A stretch of DNA of 5,754 nt from Pseudomonadota bacterium. GTDB lineage: Bacteria > Pseudomonadota > Alphaproteobacteria > Rhizobiales > Xanthobacteraceae. Position 1 is the stretch's first letter. Each line of letters opens with the position of its first letter. The stretch is from NCBI GenBank assembly GCA_021779635.1, contig JAJYAH010000493.1, positions 1-5,754 on the forward strand. Direction: 5' to 3'. The position numbers and the translations under genes were made by a program. Under the pieces are notes generated by a model, which saw only the letters and a list, made by a program, of their open reading frames with translations, was not told the DNA's origin and ran no database searches. Positions 1 through 4,978 of this stretch are shown here, one piece after another.

Positions 1-204
1 GAAGCCATCTACAGCACTGTCAAATACGACGACCTTCACCTGCTCATCTCGCTCGATCGCCGTGATGATCTCGCCCAGTTGCAGAGTCTCCTTTGGGCCG
101 AAGATGTTCACCGGTGGAAGGTCGAAAGTGACCCGCCAGTAGGACGGCAAGCGCCGTTCAACACGGATTTGGTGGGCCGTGAAGGTTATTTCGGGACGGT
201 TCAT
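1..204 (-). CDS. Enoyl-CoA hydratase/isomerase family protein, N-terminal part
   Basis: Only the first 68 codons are in the window; the gene continues past the left edge. The start ATG (complement of 202-204) follows a clear AAGGAG ribosome binding site (complement of 211-216) with a 6-nt spacer. The visible protein begins MNRPEITFTAHQIRVERR and then has SYWRVTFDLPPVNIFGPKE, a typical crotonase-fold opening in which a beta strand leads into a P-x-N motif, followed by an alpha helix and the strand VKVVVFDSAVDGF. Crotonase-fold enzymes hydrate, isomerise or hydrolyse acyl-CoA thioesters in the cytoplasm. The residues that would identify the reaction (oxyanion-hole glycines and catalytic acids) lie outside the window, so the substrate cannot be named. 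It is the third gene of a minus-strand group, 58 bp after the epoxide hydrolase. The family call is fairly sure, the exact function unknown. Confidence 0.85.
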   Translation of the reverse strand, partial: MNRPEITFTAHQIRVERRLPSYWRVTFDLPPVNIFGPKETLQLGEIITAIERDEQVKVVVFDSAVDGF

Positions 205-210
205 GATGTG

Positions 211-216
211 CTCCTT
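211..216 (-). promoter_or_regulatory. Ribosome binding site of the enoyl-CoA hydratase family gene
   Basis: On the minus strand this reads AAGGAG, six bases before the ATG at 202-204. It fixes the start of a gene that is otherwise only partly visible. Confidence 0.75.
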
Positions 217-231
217 GGCTTCTGGAAAGAT

Positions 232-253
232 GCGCGCGGCAATCGGCGCGCGC
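232..253 (-). other. GC-rich hairpin between epoxide hydrolase and enoyl-CoA hydratase genes
   Basis: GCGCGCG (232-238) and CGCGCGC (247-253) can pair as a 7-bp all-GC stem with an 8-base loop. It sits in the 58-bp gap just after the hydrolase stop codon. No run of T follows on the minus strand, so it is not a standard intrinsic terminator. It could stabilise the upstream part of a shared mRNA or weakly attenuate. Alternating GC can pair by chance in a GC-rich genome. Confidence 0.35.
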
Positions 254-262
254 GGGCCCGTC

Positions 263-1612
263 TCAGGTCGATTGGCGGAGCGTTCGGAATGCAGATCGCA
301 TCTCGGAGGAAAACAGCGCCGGTTGTTCCCAAGCGGCGAAATGACCGCCTTTGTCGAGCTTGTTGTAATAAATGAGTTTGGGATACGCCCGCTCTGCCCA
401 GCTGCGCGGGGCCGCATAGATTTCGTCGGGGAAGGCGCTCACGGCGACCGGGATCGTGACACCCCTGACGTCGAAGAAGCCTCCTCCCGTCGAAATCTGC
501 GTGGTGTCCCAGTAGAGGCGCGCCGAGGAGATCGCGGTGTTCGTCAACCAATAGAGCGTGACGTTTTCGAGGACGTCGTCCCGAGTCAGCCCCTCCGTCT
601 TTCCATCGAAGACGCGTGAGATCATGCGGTAACTGCGGATGTCGTGATCCAGCATCCATGCCGCGAGGCCGACCGGCGAATCCGCGATTCCGTAAAGCGT
701 CTGTGGCCGGTTCGACATTTCTTGGGCGTAGCCCAGGCCGTGCTTGTAGAAATCATCGAGTTGGTCCCACGCATGCTTTTCGTCGCCCGCGAGGCCGGCG
801 GGCGGCGGACCGCCGATCGAAAGGGCTTTTGAAACGTCGGCTGGAACCGTGGCCGCCATATTGGTGTGAATGCCGAGCAATCCCGGCGGCCGCTGCAGCG
901 CCATCACCTCCGAGACGGCATTCCCCCAATCCCCGCCCTGCGCCACGTACCGTGTGTAGCCGAGGCGTTGCATCAACGTCGCCCACGCACGAGCAATGCT
1001 GATTGGGGTCCACCCGGGCGCAGCCGGCTTGCCCGAAAAGCCATAACCGGGAAGCGATGGAATCACCAGATCGAACGCGTCGGATGCACTCCCGCCATGG
1101 GCCGTCGGATTGGTAAGCGGATCGATGATCTTCAGCTGCTCGATGATCGAGCCGGGCCACCCGTGTGTTACGATGAGCGGCAACGCATTTTCATGTTTGG
1201 AACGAACGTGAATGAAATGAATGTCGAGCCCATCGATTTCGGTGATGAATTGCGGCAAGGCGTTGAGCCGCGCTTCGACGTTCCGCCAGTCGTGCTCCGT
1301 CTGCCAATAGCGCGCGAGTTTCTGAATCGTCGCGAGCTTGACGCCTTGCGAATCATCCGTGACCGTTTCCTTGTCCGGCCACCGTGTCGCCGCCACGCGC
1401 CGGCGCAACTCGACCAGTTCCTTCTCCGGAAAGCCGACATGGAAAGGACGAATTTCATCGTTTTTCGCCGCAGAGACCGGGTGCAGAGGGAGCAGTCCGG
1501 CCGCACTTGCGGCCACGACGCCCATTGCGGCAGTGCCGAGGAATTGGCGGCGATCCTGGTGACCTTCAACGCCTGCTATCTTTTCGACCGACTGTTGAAC
1601 GAGATCCGTCAT
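263..1612 (-). CDS. Tat-exported epoxide hydrolase (microsomal/EHN type, alpha/beta hydrolase)
   Basis: The product is 449 residues. The ATG start (complement of 1610-1612) has GGAG (complement of 1621-1624) eight bases upstream. A twin-arginine signal is visible: DRRQFLG at 20-26, a hydrophobic Ala/Gly/Leu stretch to about 44, and a probable cleavage site after VSA (about 48), so the enzyme should be exported folded to the periplasm. An epoxide-hydrolase N-terminal domain follows (about 55-165: RPFHVGFPEKELVELRRRV, then a W-rich region), then the alpha/beta hydrolase core. Visible catalytic elements are HGWPGS (150-155, oxyanion hole), GGDWG (226-230, nucleophile Asp228) and KGGHFAAWEQP (His424). 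Glu397 in FPDEI and Tyr367 lie 27 and 57 residues before that His, the same spacing as the acid and ring-opening tyrosine of mammalian microsomal epoxide hydrolase; Tyr295 probably supplies the second tyrosine. It should hydrolyse epoxides to diols, but the substrate is unknown. It starts 28 bp after the broken hydrolase ends, so the two are probably co-transcribed. Confidence 0.92.
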   Translation of the reverse strand: MTDLVQQSVEKIAGVEGHQDRRQFLGTAAMGVVAASAAGLLPLHPVSAAKNDEIRPFHVGFPEKELVELRRRVAATRWPDKETVTDDSQGVKLATIQKLARYWQTEHDWRNVEARLNALPQFITEIDGLDIHFIHVRSKHENALPLIVTHGWPGSIIEQLKIIDPLTNPTAHGGSASDAFDLVIPSLPGYGFSGKPAAPGWTPISIARAWATLMQRLGYTRYVAQGGDWGNAVSEVMALQRPPGLLGIHTNMAATVPADVSKALSIGGPPPAGLAGDEKHAWDQLDDFYKHGLGYAQEMSNRPQTLYGIADSPVGLAAWMLDHDIRSYRMISRVFDGKTEGLTRDDVLENVTLYWLTNTAISSARLYWDTTQISTGGGFFDVRGVTIPVAVSAFPDEIYAAPRSWAERAYPKLIYYNKLDKGGHFAAWEQPALFSSEMRSAFRTLRQST

Positions 1613-1640
1613 GTCATTTGCTCCAGATCCAAGTTGAGAG

Positions 1641-2695
1641 TCAGCCTTTGCTGACGTCGATGACAGCCTGTGAGAAGGAGGCGGGAGCTTCCTGAGGCAA
1701 GTTGTGACCGACGCCGCCCTTCACGAGGCGGTGCAGATATTTGCCGGAGAACTTCTTGGCGTAAGCTGTTGGGTCTGGATGCGGCGCGCCGTTCTCATCA
1801 CCTTCGAGAGTGATGGTCGGCACGTTGATCTGGGGCGCAGCAGCCAATTTCGCTTCCAGCTCGTCCAAGCCAGGATCGCCTTGGGCCAGTCCGAGTCGCC
1901 ACCTATAGTTATGGATCACGATATCGACGTGATCCGGATTGTCGAAAGCCGCCGCGCTGCGACCGAACGTTTCGTCGTCGAATTCCCACTTTGGAGATGC
2001 GAGCTTCCAGATCAACTCGGCGAACTCCCGCCGGTACCTGGAGTAACCCTCGCGACCACGCTCTGTCGCAAAATAGTATTGGTACCACCACTGAAGCTCG
2101 GCCTTCGGAGGCAGAGGCATCCTCCCGCCTCCTGGCTACCAATCAGGTAGCCGCTCACCGAGACAATGCCCTTGACGCGATCAGGCCAGAGTGCGGCGAC
2201 AATATCGGCGGTGCGTGCGCCCCAATCGAAGCCGGCGATGGTGGCCTGCTTGATGTGGAGTGCGTCCATCAAGGCAATCGTGTCGACGGCCAAGGCCGAC
2301 GGCTGACCCGTCCGAGGGGTTTCATTGGACAGAAAACCGGTCGAGCCGTAACCGCGCGCATGGGGAACAATGACGCGAAACCCCGCTGATGCCAGGCGCG
2401 GAGTGACCTCACCGAAGCTGTGAATGTCATAAGGCCAGCCATGCAATAGAATAGCCGCCGGTCCATCGATGGGGCCTGCCTCGATGTATCCGACGTTGAG
2501 CGCACCGGCGTCGATCTGTTTCAAGGACGAAAACGAACTGGGCGTCTCGGATTGGGCCAGCTTGATGGATCTGTCGGGGCTCAACCCCGCGTTAGCAGCT
2601 TGACCAGGCACGAGTTGTGTCGTCGCCAACGCTCCGGCGACGACCTCAAGAAACCGCCGTCGACCGAAGATGTTCAGGTGATTTTTCCCAATCAT
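1641..2695 (-). pseudogene. Tat-exported alpha/beta hydrolase (epoxide hydrolase/dehalogenase-like), frameshifted
   Basis: Two overlapping frames encode the halves of one protein. The N-terminal half (from 2695) has a Tat signal (GRRRFLEVVAGALATTQL, residues 11-28), HGWP (85-88) and nucleophile elbow GFDWGA (Asp157), reaching SGYLIGSQEAG near 2124. The C-terminal half, in another frame from 2120 to 1641, has a cap region (ELQWWYQYYFATERG), acid candidate Asp in LEGDEN and catalytic His in GGVGHNLPQE. The span is 1055 bases; one added base gives 352 codons, so a single base is missing around 2121-2126 in a GC-rich run. Without it the N-terminal frame reads unrelated residues to 2012. No other lesion is seen, so this is either a recent mutation or a sequencing error. 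An alternative in-frame GTG start at 2765-2767 has AAAGGAG (complement of 2780-2786) 12 bases upstream; I prefer ATG 2695, preceded by AGGTGA, because it gives a shorter Tat n-region. If intact, it would be a periplasmic hydrolase with an Asp nucleophile, as in epoxide hydrolases and haloalkane dehalogenases. Confidence 0.88.
2128..2133 (-). promoter_or_regulatory. Internal Shine-Dalgarno-like site at the frameshift
   Basis: The minus strand reads AGGAGG here, followed by a 7-base spacer and ATG (complement of 2118-2120), the first codon of the C-terminal frame of the broken hydrolase. This geometry could let ribosomes restart and make the 159-residue C-terminal half separately. It may equally be a by-product of the codons for Gln-Glu-Ala-Gly. 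Whether it is used is unknown. Confidence 0.35.
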
Positions 2696-2815
2696 GTCCG
2701 TCACCTGTGGTTTGGCCGCTTCGTCTAGGAGCAATTGCCGCCACGATATGAGCGGCGTTGAGGGCACAATGTCTGCCCGCTCCTTTCCGAACCATTCAAC
2801 GTTGGGAAGATGTCG

Positions 2816-2858
2816 CTCATATCAACGTATGAGTGATCGGCGCTCAATGTATGAGTGA
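2816..2858. promoter_or_regulatory. Candidate operator: 22-bp-spaced direct repeats with inverted TATGAG/CTCATA half-sites
   Basis: Two near-identical 15-bp copies, TCAACGTATGAGTGA (2822-2836) and TCAATGTATGAGTGA (2844-2858), differ at one base and are offset by 22 bp, about two helical turns. Inverted half-sites overlap them: CTCATA (2816-2821) with TATGAG (2828-2833), and CGCTCA (2841-2846) facing TGAG on both sides. A related TCAACGT occurs at 2796-2802. The array lies in the 320-bp gap between the divergent hydrolase and DJ-1 genes, so a dimeric regulator bound here could control one or both. On the minus strand TTGAGC (complement of 2842-2847) is followed after 17 bp by TGATAT, a weak promoter-like pair overlapping the repeats. 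No regulator gene is visible nearby except the IclR remnant, so the binding protein is unknown. Confidence 0.5.
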
Positions 2859-3004
2859 GTGCGGCGCTGTCCGTCCGCTAAGAACAACGTGGCTCGCCTT
2901 TGCGATTTTTCGGGGTCACCTGGGCCGTAAAGCGGGAACGGACAAGATGCGCAGGAGCATCGCTATGGATGCGTGGCGGCGCTTCATTCAATGACCGCAA
3001 ACAA

Positions 3005-3009
3005 GGGAG
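3005..3009 (+). promoter_or_regulatory. Ribosome binding site of the DJ-1/PfpI gene
   Basis: GGGAG lies six bases before the ATG at 3016 and supports that start. Confidence 0.65.
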
Positions 3010-3015
3010 ACAGTC

Positions 3016-3729
3016 ATGAAGGTACTGATGGTAATCACATCACACGACCAACTGGGCAACACCGGACGAAAGACGGGCTTCTGGCTCGAAGAACTCGCAG
3101 CTCCCTATTACGTCTTCAAGGACGCCGGCGTTGATATCACACTTGCATCGCCAAAGGGCGGCCGGCCGCCGCTTGATCCCAAGAGCAATGAACCCGAATT
3201 CCGCACCGACCTTACCCTCCGGTTCGAGAAGGATGCGGCCGCGGAAGCTCAGCTCGACAATACCGTTCGCCTCGACAGTGTCAGGCAGGAAGATTTCGAC
3301 ACCGTCTTCTACCCAGGCGGCCACGGCCCGATGTGGGATCTCGCCGAAGACAAGCACTCCATCAAGCTGATCGAGTCTTTCATTGCCGCCGGCAAGACAT
3401 TCGCTGTCGTGTGTCATTCCACGGGTGCGCTGCGTCACGTCAGGACGCCGGACGGGAAGCTGCTGGTGCAGGGCAAGGAAGTCACCGGCTTCACCAACGG
3501 CGAGGAAGAAGAGGTCGGCCTCACCAAAATCGTGCCCTTCCTTGTCGAAGATGAGATGTTGAAACTGGGCGCCATTTTCTCGAAGACGGCCAACTGGGGG
3601 GTTCACGTGGTCAGCGAAGGCCTGCTGATTACGGGACAGAACCCACATTCCTCGGGCCCGGCCGCGAAGACCCTGATGGCGGCATTGAAGCAAAAGGCGA
3701 AACCGGCTGCCACCGCTCGGGCTTCGTAG
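3016..3729 (+). CDS. DJ-1/PfpI family protein (type 1 glutamine amidotransferase-like, Hsp31-like)
   Basis: The product is 237 residues, a normal length for single-domain Hsp31/DJ-1-like proteins, and starts MKVLMVITSHDQLG. Visible family features are the strand plus acid helix GFWLEELAAPYY (conserved Glu at 25 or 26), FYPGGHGPMWDL (99-109), and the nucleophile elbow AVVCHSTGAL (130-139) with Cys133 followed by His134. The segment VTGFTNGEEEEVGL (156-169) can supply the acid partner, and LLITGQNPHSS (203-213) is the usual C-terminal signature. There is no signal peptide, so it should be cytoplasmic. Relatives act as glutathione-independent glyoxalase III, deglycase-like or holding-chaperone proteins in carbonyl and oxidative stress; the exact activity cannot be read from sequence. 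It faces the hydrolase operon across the candidate operator, which suggests shared control. No clear terminator follows the stop. Confidence is high for the family, moderate for carbonyl detoxification. Confidence 0.93.
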   Translation: MKVLMVITSHDQLGNTGRKTGFWLEELAAPYYVFKDAGVDITLASPKGGRPPLDPKSNEPEFRTDLTLRFEKDAAAEAQLDNTVRLDSVRQEDFDTVFYPGGHGPMWDLAEDKHSIKLIESFIAAGKTFAVVCHSTGALRHVRTPDGKLLVQGKEVTGFTNGEEEEVGLTKIVPFLVEDEMLKLGAIFSKTANWGVHVVSEGLLITGQNPHSSGPAAKTLMAALKQKAKPAATARAS

Positions 3730-3746
3730 ATCGATTATCTTTTAGG

Positions 3747-3758
3747 CGACTGCAGTCG
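3747..3758. repeat. 12-bp perfect palindrome downstream of the DJ-1 gene
   Basis: CGACTGCAGTCG is exactly self-complementary with no loop, 18 bp after the DJ-1 stop codon. It is too tight to form a good RNA hairpin and has no T-run, so it is a poor terminator. It could be a dimer binding site or chance. Confidence 0.4.
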
Positions 3759-3849
3759 GGGGCCGGGAGCCAAAAACGGGGAACAGGATCAGATCGTTGT
3801 TCGAAATAATCGCGCTACGAGCCGCAGCGTTATTCGCGTAAATGGGTCG

Positions 3850-3887
3850 GGCCCACGACCGTGGGGCCGGCTGCCTGCCCTTGGGCA
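3850..3887. other. Two adjacent GC-rich hairpins
   Basis: GGCCCACG (3850-3857) can pair with CGTGGGGCC (3860-3868) with one bulged G and a very small loop. TGCCC (3876-3880) pairs with GGGCA (3883-3887) around TT. Neither is followed by a T-run on either strand. They may be part of a degraded terminator or an intergenic repeat, but the evidence is structural only. Confidence 0.3.
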
Positions 3888-3937
3888 AGAGCCAACTCCC
3901 GTTTGAGTTTTTGAGTCAGAATGGCTAAGCATCCGGG

Positions 3938-4102
3938 ATGAGTAGCAAGAAGGTCATTGTGCGCCCGGGCGCGCCTGCCCTCGACAAGGGGCTGGATCTG
4001 ATCAAAGCACTTGCCGCGGAGTCCGGCGGCCTCAACCAGAAGCAGATCGCGGAACGGGTCGGCCGTTCCGTTGGCGAGATTTTTCGTATGCCGAGCGCGT
4101 AA
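3938..4102 (+). pseudogene. IclR-family transcriptional regulator, N-terminal remnant
   Basis: A 54-residue frame begins MSSKKVIVRPGAPALDKGLD and continues through LIKALAAESGGLNQKQIAER to VGRSVGEIFRM, then ends after PSA with TAA. The segment from about residue 13 to 51 matches the IclR winged-helix DNA-binding domain: first helix PALDKGLDLIKALAAES, second helix NQKQIAERVG, recognition helix SVGEIFRM. IclR proteins are normally about 250 residues, with a wing and an effector-binding domain; here everything after the recognition helix is absent, and neither other forward frame after about 4090 restores it. An in-frame stop lies shortly upstream of the ATG and no good ribosome binding site is seen. 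It is most likely a relic left by deletion or rearrangement. IclR genes often neighbour catabolic or transporter genes, so it may once have served the neighbouring transporter. Expression as a small DNA-binding peptide is possible but unsupported. Confidence 0.75.
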
Positions 4103-4124
4103 AACTAATCGAATCATCAATACG

Positions 4125-4265
4125 TTAGCTATTCTGTGAATTTCCGGCCAGACCACCAGAAGCTTTTCCGTAGCGATCCGCCAGCGTCCGGAAATAGCCT
4201 GCTTGCTCCTCGATATTTGGTGCGCAAAAGCCGATGCGCGTTGCGCTACCGACGAGTCCGCGCTT
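4125..4265 (-). other. Possible gene-fragment trace, unidentified
   Basis: A 46-codon open stretch without a start codon ends at TAA (complement of 4125-4127). It contains RIGFCAPNIEEQAGYFRTL followed by ADRYGKASGG, which has a natural-looking residue mix resembling the C-terminal end of a larger enzyme. Stops in the same frame block it directly upstream (TGA, TAA). I cannot assign a family. It may be a relic like the nearby IclR fragment, or chance. Confidence 0.2.
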
Positions 4266-4302
4266 TTATCACGGACCGCGCATTTCCTGGCACCATTCAC
4301 CT

Positions 4303-4309
4303 AAAGGAG
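4303..4309 (+). promoter_or_regulatory. Strong ribosome binding site deciding a TTG start
   Basis: AAAGGAG sits seven bases before TTG at 4317-4319. This near-ideal spacing supports the rare TTG start of the GreA/GreB-like gene, since no ATG lies in frame at a better position. Confidence 0.8.
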
Positions 4310-4316
4310 CCTGACC

Positions 4317-4799
4317 TTGAGCGTTGCCTTCACCAAGGAAGACAGTGCCGAAACTGCGTCGGAAACCCTGCTACCCGACCGCCCGGTTTCGCCTCATCCG
4401 AACCTTGTTACGGAAGCGGGATTCAAGGCTCTGGGATTTCAACTCGATCAAGCCCGCGAGGCGTACGAGACCGCGCAGAAGATCGAAGACTTAAATGAAC
4501 GCCGGCGGCAAGCGGCGATCCCCTTGCGGGATGTGCGCTACCTTGCGGCGAGGGTTCGGACCGCTCAGGTCATCCCCAATCCTTCGTCAACTGACACCGT
4601 TGCCTTTGGGAGCACGGTTACTTTCAGGCGCGACGATGGGCGCGTCCAGAAATATTCCATCGTGGGAGAGGACGAAGCCGACCCTAAGGCCGGTTCTATT
4701 TCCTTTGTATCTCCGGTGGCAACGTCTCTGATGGGCAAAGCTGTTGGGGATGTGATCGGCACATCCGGTCAAGAACTTGAGATCATTGCGATCTCGTAG
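4317..4799 (+). CDS. GreA/GreB-family transcription elongation factor
   Basis: The product is 160 residues from a TTG start. After a variable N-terminal 28 residues rich in Ser, Thr and Pro, the segment NLVTEAGFKALGFQLDQAREAY (29-50) and onward to about 85 aligns with the Gre N-terminal coiled-coil that enters the RNA polymerase secondary channel. The tip reads EDLNERRR (57-64), keeping the D-L-x-E pattern of GreA (GDLKEN), so Asp58 and Glu61 are the likely catalytic acids for transcript cleavage. The C-terminal FKBP-like domain (about 92-160) shows VAFGSTVTF, KYSIVGEDEADPKAGSISF and SPVATSLMGKAVGDVI, the last matching the Gre SPIARxLIGK signature. It is expected to be cytoplasmic and to rescue backtracked RNA polymerase. 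The NERRRQAAIPLRD segment differs from housekeeping GreA, so this is probably an accessory paralogue like those common in rhizobia, and I give no symbol. It stands alone, with remnant DNA upstream and a 179-bp gap downstream. Confidence 0.9.
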   Translation: MSVAFTKEDSAETASETLLPDRPVSPHPNLVTEAGFKALGFQLDQAREAYETAQKIEDLNERRRQAAIPLRDVRYLAARVRTAQVIPNPSSTDTVAFGSTVTFRRDDGRVQKYSIVGEDEADPKAGSISFVSPVATSLMGKAVGDVIGTSGQELEIIAIS

Positions 4800-4962
4800 C
4801 AGCCGCACCCGGATGAAGCCGATTTTTGGATCGGTTGGCCGACCCTAATCTCAGGTCCGCGCCGGCCAATGCCTGCTTGATTAGAACACCATTGCCGATC
4901 TAGACTTGGCGCCTCAATAAAGACAGCCGGTATCTCAAAACCGAGCCGCAATAACAATTTCA

Positions 4963-4969
4963 GGGGAGG
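4963..4969 (+). promoter_or_regulatory. Ribosome binding site of the ABC substrate-binding protein gene
   Basis: GGGGAGG lies nine bases before the ATG at 4979. Further upstream, TTGATT (4877-4882) and TAGACT (4901-4906) are 18 bp apart and form a weak promoter-like pair (four of six consensus bases each). Confidence 0.65.
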
Positions 4970-4978
4970 TGCCATCCA

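Larger units (their letters stand above)
3730..4316. other. 587-bp region without an intact gene
   Basis: The stretch between the DJ-1 gene and the GreA/GreB-like gene holds an IclR regulator remnant (3938-4102), a 12-bp palindrome (3747-3758), two GC-rich hairpins (3850-3887) and a weak coding-like trace on the minus strand (4125-4265). A long minus-strand reading frame covers 3830-4300, but its translation is rich in Arg, Ala and Leu and matches no family I recognise, so I treat it as chance. No tRNA, transposase or terminal inverted repeats were seen. The region looks like decayed or rearranged sequence. Confidence 0.55.

Noticed and set aside
866..1654. Long plus-strand reading frame (262 codons) opposite the epoxide hydrolase
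   Set aside because: The minus-strand frame has catalytic motifs, a signal peptide and a ribosome binding site; the plus-strand translation is Arg/Pro-rich with no recognisable domain, as expected of a shadow in GC-rich DNA.
2816..2858. CRISPR-like reading of the spaced repeats
   Set aside because: There are only two 15-bp copies with a 7-bp gap and no cas gene; the spacing fits an operator.
2947..2994. Fifteen-codon frame upstream of the DJ-1 gene as a possible leader peptide
   Set aside because: Ribosome binding site is weak, and there are no repeated regulatory codons or alternative hairpins to suggest attenuation.
3040..3693. Minus-strand frame of 217 codons opposite the DJ-1 gene
   Set aside because: It is fully antisense to a clear DJ-1/PfpI gene with a catalytic Cys-His, and shows no family motif.
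3830..4300. Minus-strand frame of 156 codons in the gene-poor region
   Set aside because: No recognisable family and no supporting ribosome binding site noted; it also runs antisense through the better-supported IclR remnant.
4819..4834. Stem CCGAT/ATCGG after the Gre gene as an intrinsic terminator
   Set aside because: The stem is only 5 bp, the Ts lie in the loop and no T-run follows.
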